Assembly: GCF_016461715.1 (NCBI RefSeq)
Contig: NZ_JAEMUI010000008.1
Location: 1-64,000, forward strand
From: Marinomonas spartinae
Lineage (GTDB): Bacteria; Pseudomonadota; Gammaproteobacteria; Pseudomonadales; Marinomonadaceae
DNA length: 64,000 nt
Direction: 5' to 3'
Positions 56,445-64,000 of the stretch are shown in pieces. The notes beneath the pieces were generated by a model. The model did not search any database and was not told where the DNA came from. It was given only the letters and a program-made list of their open reading frames with translations. The first letter of the stretch is position 1. Every line of letters starts with the position of its first letter. Both the position numbers and the translations under genes were made by a program.

Positions 56445-58799
56445 TCACAACTTGTAGTTCAGCGTTAGCATTACGTTACGCGGTGCGCCATAACTCACCG
56501 TGTCAAAGTCGCCTTTTTGTAGCGCGTACTTCTTGTTGAACACATTATTGACGTTAACTGCCACGTTGATCTTTTTGGTGATGTCGTAACGTCCCATTAG
56601 CGATACCAGAGCATAGGAAGCTTGTTCCCCTCCCAAGGTGCTAGTACCAGTATTGGGCGCTTGATAGAAACGGCTTTGCCATCTCACCCCTCCGCCGAGC
56701 GTTAACTTGTTCCACTCTCCAGGTAACTGGTAGGTAGTGAAAAGTTTGGCTGTGGTGCGTGGAATTTGCGAATTCAAACGGACGCCATCGCCATCATGCG
56801 CGGTGAAGTGAGCAAGACCCGCGTAGATATTCCAGCCATGCGCCAGTTCGCCCTGTAAATCCAGCTCGAACCCGCGTGACTTCGTTCCATCTGAGCCTTT
56901 GTAGGCTTGGGCGCCGCTCGGTGTATAGGAGCCAGCGACAAGCTGTGCTGCGTTGTTTAGCTCCGTTTCGAACAAGGACACCGATGCATTCAGACGCCCG
57001 TCCAGGTAGGTGCTTTTGAGTCCAGTTTCTTTGGTTTTTCCTTTGGATGGCGTGAGCAGGTTGCCGTTTTTGTTCCGATAGTCTGTTTGCGGATTGTAGA
57101 TAGCTGTGTAGCTCACGTAGGCCGAATAGGTTTTGTTGATGTCGTAGACCAAGCCTGCGTATGGAGTGAATTCACTGCTTTTTTTGTAGTGTGATGGTGT
57201 GCCGTTGACGTTTTCGTCAACTTCGTAGTTGCTGATGCGACCACCGATAATGAGTTTTAAAGGATCAGCCAGCGAAAACCGGGCAGCACTATAGATACCA
57301 TTCTGTTTGATTCGGGTGTGAGTCGGCGTTGGTGTCTTGGCGCTGAAGTTAGGTTCTGGGAAGGCTGGGCTCAGCGTATAGATATTGACTGGCACAAGGC
57401 CTGGATAATACGGTGCGATATCCTCCCGGTTGGATGTGCTATGGGAGCTCGATGCCCCCACCACTAGCTCATGTTGGCGACCTAGCAGTTCGAAGGGACC
57501 ACTCGCCATCACGTCGAAGGTATTCTGGCGGCTATGACCGTCAGACGACAGCGCGACTGGGTAGGCTCCGTTAGGGAAAGTGCCCAGTCCCGTGGTGCGA
57601 TCAGGACGGCCGACTAGGCCGAGCAGTTGAGTATCGAACTCCGTACGGTATTGGTTAGCAATCCCTCGGACCTTCCAGCCGTTGTCAAAATGATGCTCGA
57701 TTTCGGCAAACGTTGTCTTAAGGGTGTTGTTCCAGTGGCTCCAGTCCTGCGCGTAGTTCTTGGAGCGTGAATAATCAGCCTGTGTGCCGTCGCTGAACCA
57801 TAGTGGTAAGCCGCCCCAAGTTGAACCTTTCGGTGTGATGTCCTGATAGTCATAACCTAGGCTTAGAGTTGTGTCCTCGGTCAGATCCGCCTCGATGATT
57901 CCGTAGAAGCCTTTTCTCTTCGGCTTGTAGCCGTCGAGGTACGAATGTCCGTCTTGGTATGTTCCCACTATACGGGCGCGAACACGGCCATCTTTGGTTA
58001 ACGGCGTCGAGATGTCGGCCATGCCTCGATGGGTATCCCAGCTCCCTGTGCCGAGTGAGGCGGCCGCAGAGAAGTTGCGGGTTGGTCGTTTGCGTACTAG
58101 GTTGATGGCGGCCGAGGGGTTACCTGTACCAGTCAGCAAGCCGGAGCCCCCACCCACAACCTCGATACGATCATAGAATGCGGTATCGATAGAACCAATA
58201 CCGCTTCCATTGACAATGTTGCCGACAATGGTAGGGATGCCGTCGTATTGAATGTTGTTGATTAAGAAACCTCGTGAATAGAAGCTCGTCCTCTCGGTAT
58301 CCGCTTGGCTTGCCGAGATGCCTGTAGTGTTCTCTAACACCTGCTGCACGGAATCCAATTGCTGATCGTCCATGCGTTGACGCGTAACTACTGTCACAGA
58401 CTGCGGTGTTTCCTTCGGTGACAGCGACAGACCTGTTGCCGCCGATGTCTCGCCAGTCGTGTAGGAGCCCGTACCTTCGGTGGTCGCCATATCCGAGCGG
58501 CCTGTTACGGTGAGGGTCGGCAAGTCGGTTTCCGCTTGAGAGTTTTTTTCTGATTCGTCTTTGGCCTGCTCTGACTTGGCTTGGACCTGTCCTGAGTTAG
58601 CTTGAACCTGTCCTGATTCGGCGGCGAAGGCACTTTGCGCACTGATGAGAATTGCTGCCGCAACGGCTGAGCTGAGCACGGTGCGAGGCGCAATTCTGAT
58701 GGATCCTTTATACAACCCATCCAGATGAGGGTAGACGGCGGGCTCTACGCCCCTATCAACAGAGCAACGAAATTTTCCTTTAGTTGTTAAATAAAACAT
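56445..58799 (-). CDS. TonB-dependent siderophore receptor (FhuE/FpvA-like)
   Basis: The outer-membrane receptor of 784 aa takes up ferric siderophores with TonB energy. A signal peptide-like hydrophobic stretch (about residues 43-59, SSAVAAAILISAQSAFA) is preceded by an unusually long N-terminal extension of about 40 residues, so the true start may lie downstream at a GTG. The plug domain starts near TGLSLSPKETPQSVTVVTRQ, and the beta barrel ends in the C-terminal MLTLNYKL. A repeated SGQVQAN/KSEQ linker follows the signal. The siderophore is not determinable. A possible Fur site lies directly upstream. Confidence 0.88.
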   Translation of the reverse strand: MFYLTTKGKFRCSVDRGVEPAVYPHLDGLYKGSIRIAPRTVLSSAVAAAILISAQSAFAAESGQVQANSGQVQAKSEQAKDESEKNSQAETDLPTLTVTGRSDMATTEGTGSYTTGETSAATGLSLSPKETPQSVTVVTRQRMDDQQLDSVQQVLENTTGISASQADTERTSFYSRGFLINNIQYDGIPTIVGNIVNGSGIGSIDTAFYDRIEVVGGGSGLLTGTGNPSAAINLVRKRPTRNFSAAASLGTGSWDTHRGMADISTPLTKDGRVRARIVGTYQDGHSYLDGYKPKRKGFYGIIEADLTEDTTLSLGYDYQDITPKGSTWGGLPLWFSDGTQADYSRSKNYAQDWSHWNNTLKTTFAEIEHHFDNGWKVRGIANQYRTEFDTQLLGLVGRPDRTTGLGTFPNGAYPVALSSDGHSRQNTFDVMASGPFELLGRQHELVVGASSSHSTSNREDIAPYYPGLVPVNIYTLSPAFPEPNFSAKTPTPTHTRIKQNGIYSAARFSLADPLKLIIGGRISNYEVDENVNGTPSHYKKSSEFTPYAGLVYDINKTYSAYVSYTAIYNPQTDYRNKNGNLLTPSKGKTKETGLKSTYLDGRLNASVSLFETELNNAAQLVAGSYTPSGAQAYKGSDGTKSRGFELDLQGELAHGWNIYAGLAHFTAHDGDGVRLNSQIPRTTAKLFTTYQLPGEWNKLTLGGGVRWQSRFYQAPNTGTSTLGGEQASYALVSLMGRYDITKKINVAVNVNNVFNKKYALQKGDFDTVSYGAPRNVMLTLNYKL

Positions 58800-58800
58800 T

Positions 58801-58823
58801 AATAATACTCATTTGCATTTAGA
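58801..58823 (-). promoter_or_regulatory. Possible Fur box upstream of the TonB receptor
   Basis: On the minus strand, AAATGCAAATGAGTATTATT resembles a Fur box of the type GATAATGATAATCATTATC. It lies directly before the ATG at 58799, where an iron repressor would be expected. The match is imperfect. Confidence 0.4.
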
Positions 58824-59021
58824 TGCTTTATTTAATAATGAAACGCTATAAAGGTAATGGTGAAATTCGGCCATATTATTATTCATTTAGGCCAAATGTC
58901 CTTGCCTCTCTGTTTTTTGGCCGTATTGCCTAATCAATTGTCTTAATTTGGCAGTGTAGAAGTGTCTTCATGTGGTGAGACAGCGCTTCATTGTCGTCTG
59001 TCATACGTCAACCAAGGCGAG

Positions 59022-59966
59022 TTAGGCCTTGGTTGGTTTCTGTTCTAATTCCGCTAGCACCAAGCGCTTAAGCTGATTAGCAAGTGGAGAAAGCTGGCGA
59101 TCTCGCATTTGCAATAAATAGTATGGACTCATAATGATCTGCCGATCCAGCTTCAGAGCTTTTAAATTGGCATCGACTAGGTCGCTGGTGAGTAGGTCGA
59201 TGACTTCTCGCGCCATGGGGGCAATGGCGTTGGAGGACACCAGTATGGCCATGAGGGCCAGTAGGGAGGTGCTGTTGATGATGCTAACGGGTAATTCTGC
59301 ACTTTCTTCCATAAAAGCCGCTTCAACGGCTTCGCGTATGGGGGCTCGATGTGACTGCATGACCCATTCGAAATGGGCGAGATCGTGGACACTGATACGT
59401 TCTTGACCCGCTAACGGGTGATCTTTGCGAGCCACCAAGGTGACGGATTCAGTTCGCGCAGGGTAGACGTGAAAAATGTTGGCATCGTATTGTTTGGGAA
59501 TGCGAGCGAGGACAAAGTCGTTGTTCCCTGCGATGAGGTCTTTTACCAGGGCGTCGCTGGTGTCGACGTTGATATTGATTTCGGCTTTAGGGGCAATGGC
59601 TCTGAGTTGATGCATGGCAGGAATAACAAAGCCCACGGCCGCTCCCGTTACCGCACCGATGGCAGTGGTACCGCCGCCGCCTTCTTTGAGTTCTTCCACT
59701 TCACGGGAGAGGTCTCTTAGTTCGACTAATAAATTGTGGGCACGTCGTGCAACCGATTGGCCTACGAGGGTGGGTTCCATGCCCTTGGCGTGACGGGTAA
59801 AGAGTCGCGCCCCCAGGGTGTTCTCAATATCGCTTAACATACGGGAGGCTGCAGGTTGCGTCATGGCCATTTCATCCGCTGCCAGACTAATTTGTCCATG
59901 CTCGGCGATCACCGAAATCAAACGCAGTTGGTTGAGCTTTAAGTGCTTGGCTAGACCAATGTCCAT
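59022..59966 (-). CDS. LysR-family regulator, GbpR-like
   Basis: The 314-residue protein has the LysR helix-turn-helix (residues 10-70, LRLISVIAEHGQISLAADEM and TQPAASRMLSDIENTLGARL) and an effector domain from about 95. The sequence recalls GbpR of Agrobacterium and Azospirillum, which controls chvE-type sugar receptors. The chvE operon is 13 kb away here, separated by iron genes, so a link is inferred. It is divergent from the first Bcr/CflA gene with 95 bases between. Confidence 0.85.
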   Translation of the reverse strand: MDIGLAKHLKLNQLRLISVIAEHGQISLAADEMAMTQPAASRMLSDIENTLGARLFTRHAKGMEPTLVGQSVARRAHNLLVELRDLSREVEELKEGGGGTTAIGAVTGAAVGFVIPAMHQLRAIAPKAEININVDTSDALVKDLIAGNNDFVLARIPKQYDANIFHVYPARTESVTLVARKDHPLAGQERISVHDLAHFEWVMQSHRAPIREAVEAAFMEESAELPVSIINSTSLLALMAILVSSNAIAPMAREVIDLLTSDLVDANLKALKLDRQIIMSPYYLLQMRDRQLSPLANQLKRLVLAELEQKPTKA

Positions 59967-60061
59967 GTAACGAGCTCCATTATTATTGTTCTGGTATTTT
60001 GTTATTTTATCGATATCGTATATTACTTGTTTTAGATGGCTTTACTGTAGGGAAAGTTTAT

Positions 60062-61309
60062 ATGGCGTTATCGCAAGGGGAAATAAAAACAACACAAAAA
60101 CACTTGCCTGAAAAAGAATTTATTATTTTATGTGCTTTGATGATGTCGTTAACCGCATTAAGTACTGATGCCGTCTTACCAGCTTTCTCGCAAATAGCCC
60201 ATGCCTTAGGGATTATTGATTACCAAAAAACGCAATGGATAATCTCGGCGATGATTTTTGGCATGGCATTTGGTGAAATCACATTTGGCCCTTTATCCGA
60301 TGTGATTGGTCGAAAGAAAAGCATTAGTTTCGGCATCGGTATTTTTATTATCGGCTCTGTCGTGGCTTTATGCGCAACGTCACTGACAGGCTTATTAATA
60401 GGCCGCTGTATTCAAGGGTTTGGTTTGGCGGGGCCGAAAATCGCTTCGCGCGCCTTGATTCGTGATTTGTATAAAGGCACGGCCATGGCGCGCATTATGT
60501 CTTACACCATGATGATTATTATTTTAGTGCCTATGTTAGCGCCAGCGTTTGGGCAGTTGGTGATGTTGCTAGGAAGCTGGCGTTGGGTGTTTGGGGTCTT
60601 GATTCTTCAAGCTTTGATTGCTGTGATTTGGTTGGCCATTCGACAACCGGAAACCTTGCCACCAGCCGTGCGTCATCCATTCCAGTGGGGGCGTTTAAGA
60701 AAAGATGCACGATTTTTTCTCTCGCAACGAGAGGTGATGGCGTATACCTGTATCGCGGGTGGTATCTTTGGCTGTTTGATGTTGTATTTGAGTATTGCTC
60801 AGTCGATTTTTCAGGATATTTATCAGGTCGGCACACATTTTCCTTTGTATTTTGCTTTGCTTGCTGCAGGCTCTGTCTTAACCAATTTTTTTAATGGCAA
60901 AATCGTACAGCGTGTTGGCATGATGCGCTGTTTAGTGGCGGCGTTAAGCGTGTTACTTTTTTCATCGTTTTTGCTGCTCATGATCGCCTTGAGTTATTCT
61001 GGCAAGCCGCCTTTTATTTTATTTATGCTCATTGCTATGGTGATGTTTTCCTGCTTTGGCATGATCTTTGGTAATGTGAATGCCATGGCAATGGAGCCAC
61101 TAGGGCATATGGCAGGCCTTGGTGCATCGATGATTTCGTCTATTTCTAGCTTGGTTGCGATTGTCTTTTCGGTCTTTATGGGACAGTTTTACCATTTTTC
61201 AGTGACACCATTAGCTGTGGCTTTTGTATTGATCGCGAGTCTCACTCTAATATTATTGGCTTTCGCTAAATATGATGTTAAATATGTTTTTCAAGGTTTC
61301 TTTAAATGA
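60062..61309 (+). CDS. MFS transporter, Bcr/CflA type, copy 1
   Basis: The membrane protein of 415 aa has twelve predicted helices and the Bcr/CflA-like motifs MSLTALSTDAVLPAFSQI, FGPLSDVIGRKKS, GRCIQGFGLAGPKIASRALI and LVPMLAPAFGQ. The family exports drugs and other small molecules; some members export arabinose or sulfonamides. The start at 60062 is set by AGGGAAAG upstream; the frame is open to 59999. A close paralog follows. Confidence 0.88.
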   Translation: MALSQGEIKTTQKHLPEKEFIILCALMMSLTALSTDAVLPAFSQIAHALGIIDYQKTQWIISAMIFGMAFGEITFGPLSDVIGRKKSISFGIGIFIIGSVVALCATSLTGLLIGRCIQGFGLAGPKIASRALIRDLYKGTAMARIMSYTMMIIILVPMLAPAFGQLVMLLGSWRWVFGVLILQALIAVIWLAIRQPETLPPAVRHPFQWGRLRKDARFFLSQREVMAYTCIAGGIFGCLMLYLSIAQSIFQDIYQVGTHFPLYFALLAAGSVLTNFFNGKIVQRVGMMRCLVAALSVLLFSSFLLLMIALSYSGKPPFILFMLIAMVMFSCFGMIFGNVNAMAMEPLGHMAGLGASMISSISSLVAIVFSVFMGQFYHFSVTPLAVAFVLIASLTLILLAFAKYDVKYVFQGFFK

Positions 61310-61439
61310 TCATGATATTTGTCATAACTTGAGGTAATTGACTAAGATAAAGTTTTCAAGGATTAAAAACGTTATCTAGATTGCTGTTTTTTTAAATCGG
61401 TTGGTTTTATAAACGTTAACCAAGGAAGGGGTTGAGTTT

Positions 61440-62690
61440 GTGTTAATAAGACGTTTGCCAGAACAAGAGTTTGTCGCCTTGTTTGCTTTAATCATGTCAC
61501 TGACGGCATTGAGCATGGACGCCATTCTTCCTGCTTTTTCTTCTATTTCTTCCGATCTGTACATTCAAAACTACCAACACACACAATGGATCATCACGGT
61601 TCTGATTTTAGGAATGTCGTTTGGGGATATTCTGTTTGGGCCGCTGTCCGATGCCATTGGTCGTAAAAACAGTATTTTTCTTGGCGTCGGCATTTTTATT
61701 AGTGGCTCCATTATCGTGGTGTTTTCGACCAGTTTATCCATGTTATTGATTGGTCGAGCGATTCAAGGGATTGGCTTGTCGGGGCCAAAAATTGTTTCCC
61801 GAGCTTTGATTCGCGATTTATATTGCGGTGCTGCCATGGCGCGCATTTTATCCTATGTGATGATGGTGTTTATCCTAGTACCTATGCTGGCACCTGTTTT
61901 TGGGCAGTTCATTATGTCGCTGTCGAGTTGGCGGGGGATGTTTGTGGTGTTGATCGTACAAGCCTTGATGGCTTCAGTTTGGTTGTTTTACCGTCAGATG
62001 GAAACCTTACCTTGTGAGTGTCGGGTTCCTCTGGATAGGGCTCGTTTGATAAAAGATGCACGCTTTATTTTATCGCGCCGCGATGTGATTGCTTACACTT
62101 TGGTTTCAGGCTGTATTCTGGGTGGGTTATTTTTATATCTGAGCATCGCTCAGTCACTCTTTCAGGATGTGTATCAAGTGGGCAACAAGTTTACTTGGTA
62201 TTTTGCCTTGCTTGCTGGGTTTTCTGGGGTGAGTAATTTCTTCAACGGACGCATTGTACAGAAAATTGGCATGATGAAATGCGTTGTTGGTGCTTTATCT
62301 GTGTTGTTATGTGCGTCTTTTTTATTGTTTGTCGCGACCTGGTACTACTCCGGTATACCTCCGTTTTGGTTGTTTATGGGGTTAGGTTCCGTGATGTTTT
62401 CTTGTCTTGGTATGGTGTTCGGTAATGTGAATGCCATGGCAATGGAGCCATTAGGTAAAATAGCGGGTCTCGGAGCGTCAATGATTTCGTCGTTATCCAG
62501 TTTCACGGCGATTGTTGCAGCGGCCTTTGTTGGTCAGTTTTATCACTTTAGTGTCACGCCGTTAGCCGGAGGATTCGTCCTTTTTACCAGTTTAGCCTTG
62601 TTGTTTCTTAAAGTTGCCAAACACGGCTCCACCGTATCCATTAGTGGCGTTTATTGGTTAGAAGAGATATATCGAGATAAAGCGAAATAG
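61440..62690 (+). CDS. MFS transporter, Bcr/CflA type, copy 2
   Basis: The protein of 416 aa is clearly paralogous to the preceding one: LPEQEFVALFALIMSLTALS, GPLSDAIGRKNS, GIGLSGPKIVSRALIRDLY and FGNVNAMAMEPLGKIAGLGA all match in order. The start GTG at 61440 has GGAAGGGG upstream. The two genes are in tandem and separated by 130 bases, so a local duplication with divergence is likely. Substrates are unknown. Confidence 0.88.
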   Translation: MLIRRLPEQEFVALFALIMSLTALSMDAILPAFSSISSDLYIQNYQHTQWIITVLILGMSFGDILFGPLSDAIGRKNSIFLGVGIFISGSIIVVFSTSLSMLLIGRAIQGIGLSGPKIVSRALIRDLYCGAAMARILSYVMMVFILVPMLAPVFGQFIMSLSSWRGMFVVLIVQALMASVWLFYRQMETLPCECRVPLDRARLIKDARFILSRRDVIAYTLVSGCILGGLFLYLSIAQSLFQDVYQVGNKFTWYFALLAGFSGVSNFFNGRIVQKIGMMKCVVGALSVLLCASFLLFVATWYYSGIPPFWLFMGLGSVMFSCLGMVFGNVNAMAMEPLGKIAGLGASMISSLSSFTAIVAAAFVGQFYHFSVTPLAGGFVLFTSLALLFLKVAKHGSTVSISGVYWLEEIYRDKAK

Positions 62691-62704
62691 TCATTTTTTT
62701 CGCG

Positions 62705-62710
62705 TATAAT
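62705..62710 (+). promoter_or_regulatory. Possible -10 box of the MATE gene
   Basis: TATAAT lies 44 bases before the MATE start codon. A convincing -35 box was not found at 16-18 bases upstream. Confidence 0.35.
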
Positions 62711-62754
62711 GATGGGTCTTACTCATTTATTTCGAATCTGGTAGCTCTCTCAAT

Positions 62755-64000
62755 ATGCGTCCTCATTTTTCTCCCCTTGCCCGCGAACTCTTCCACATGA
62801 CTTGGCCAATGCTTTTTGGAGTGTTGTCATTAATGAGTTTTCAGTTGGTGGACAGTGCCTTTATTGGTCAGTTGGGGGTATTACCCTTAGCGGCTCAAGG
62901 CTTTACCTTGCCTATCCAAATGATTGTGATTGGCTTGCAAGTGGGGTTGGGGATCGCAACCACGGCGATTATCTCCCGCGCATTAGGCGCGAAAAATACT
63001 CGCTATGCTAAGCAATTAGGGGGATTGGTACTGATGATGGGGAGCCTAGGTATTGCTTTCTTTACGGTGCTGATTTGGCTATTACGCCATCCCATTTTAG
63101 CCTTATTAAGTGCCCCCGATTCTGTCTACCCAGTGATTGATTCTTACTGGCCCCATTGGTTACTCAGTGCTTGGGTTGGCGCCTTGATTTATTTTTACTA
63201 CAGCATTTGTCGATCCAATGGCAATACACTCTTGCCTGGCATCATGATGATTGTGACCAGTCTATTGAACTTGGCATTGGATCCTATTTTTATCTTTACA
63301 TTGCATTTTGGAATTAATGGTGCCGCCATCGCGACCACTGTTGCCTTTGGTGTTGGGGTATTGATTGTTGCTCCCCAAGTGGCTCGTAAGCGTTGGATTA
63401 CCTTTGACTGGAAAGACCTTAAAGTCAGCAAAAGCTTGGCTGATATCGGTCATATCATGGGGCCAGCCATGGTGAGTCAACTACTGCCTCCCGTATCGTC
63501 CATGCTGGCGACGAAATTGATTGCGGGCTTTGGTACCGCGGCCGTGGCATCTTGGGCGTTGGGCTCAAGGTTTGAGTTTTTCTCCATTGTCTCAGTGCTA
63601 GCGCTGACGATGTCCATGCCGCCAATGGTTGGGCGATTATTAGGGGAAGGACGTTTAGGTGATGTGCGTTATATCGTGCGCCTAGCATGTCGCTTTGTAT
63701 TGGCGTTTCAATTGTTTATTGCGGTGGTGACCTTCTTTATTTCGGGGTTGCTAGCCGGTTTAATGACCAGTGATAAAGAGGTATCAGGGATTTTACATTG
63801 GCATCTCATGATCATTCCATTGAGTTTAGGAGCATTGGGCGTTTGTATGCTGATGGTCTCTATTTCCAATGCCTTGGGTAAATCCTACACCGCGCTTACC
63901 ATTTCAGCCCTACGCCTGTTTGCCTTCTTCTTACCCTGCTTATGGATTGGCTCACAAATCGCTGGATTAAAAGGTCTCTTCTTCGGTGTCCTGATTGGCA
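62755..64000 (+). CDS. MATE-family efflux transporter, cut by the window end
   Basis: The frame is open from the ATG at 62755 to the window end (415 codons with no stop), so the 3' end lies outside. The translation starts MRPHFSPLARELFHMTWPML and has about ten to twelve hydrophobic helices. GATAVASWALG-like repeats occur (GTAAVASWALGSRFEFFSIV), and SNGNTLLPGIMMIVTSLLNL is typical of the MATE/NorM family. The family exports organic cations by proton or sodium exchange. No good ribosome site is seen before the ATG. Confidence 0.85.
   Translation, partial: MRPHFSPLARELFHMTWPMLFGVLSLMSFQLVDSAFIGQLGVLPLAAQGFTLPIQMIVIGLQVGLGIATTAIISRALGAKNTRYAKQLGGLVLMMGSLGIAFFTVLIWLLRHPILALLSAPDSVYPVIDSYWPHWLLSAWVGALIYFYYSICRSNGNTLLPGIMMIVTSLLNLALDPIFIFTLHFGINGAAIATTVAFGVGVLIVAPQVARKRWITFDWKDLKVSKSLADIGHIMGPAMVSQLLPPVSSMLATKLIAGFGTAAVASWALGSRFEFFSIVSVLALTMSMPPMVGRLLGEGRLGDVRYIVRLACRFVLAFQLFIAVVTFFISGLLAGLMTSDKEVSGILHWHLMIIPLSLGALGVCMLMVSISNALGKSYTALTISALRLFAFFLPCLWIGSQIAGLKGLFFGVLIG

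Overview
The window looks like a chromosomal segment of a marine gammaproteobacterium, most likely Marinomonas or a close relative in the Oceanospirillales. This is inferred from moderate GC, protein similarity recalled from memory, and gene orders such as mrcA // pilus-secretin genes-aroK-aroB-damX-gltB-gltD and priA-SPOR-hslV-hslU. No database was searched. About 49 protein genes are supported, and no tRNA was seen.

Layout. Positions 1-1366 are the tail of an rRNA operon. They hold two canonical 5S rRNA genes plus at least three rearranged or decayed 5S-like copies, two of which share the same replacements. A housekeeping block follows (1367-23095): a DUF4336 protein, fbp, zntB-like, rpiA, ilvA, argS, an L-asparaginase, an EamA transporter, ubiJ-like, DUF971, hslU, hslV, a SPOR protein, priA, rpmE, an exported nuclease, a short malic enzyme, a LOG protein and mrcA. 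Divergent from mrcA is a condensed pilus/competence operon of three genes, apparently PilM-PilN and PilO-PilP fusions plus a short HofQ/PilQ secretin. It runs into aroK-aroB-damX and then gltB-gltD.

The right half is accessory metabolism. At 35882-41632 (minus) is an Ugp/Mal-type ABC importer operon containing a PHP-domain metallohydrolase; its substrate is unknown. Next come two small proteins, an SDR, an AraC regulator and a Kef-type antiporter. From 46138 to 55442 is a complete-looking sugar uptake and oxidation operon: ChvE-GguA-GguB importer, GguC/AraD1, an SDR sugar dehydrogenase, an IlvD/Edd sugar-acid dehydratase and an alpha-ketoglutarate semialdehyde dehydrogenase. This fits non-phosphorylative oxidation of a pentose (L-arabinose or D-xylose) to 2-oxoglutarate, although no lactonase is seen. 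A palindromic tandem-repeat element lies inside this locus, before the last gene.

An iron-siderophore module (TonB receptor and two small uncharacterised genes, 55537-58799) follows. It is followed by a LysR regulator that resembles GbpR, two tandem Bcr/CflA-type exporters, and a MATE efflux gene cut by the window end.

The most unusual items are the 5S-like cluster, the condensed PilMN-PilOP-HofQ operon, the rpmE terminator embedded in the signal-peptide codons of the next gene, the PHP-enzyme ABC operon, and the repeat element in the pentose locus.
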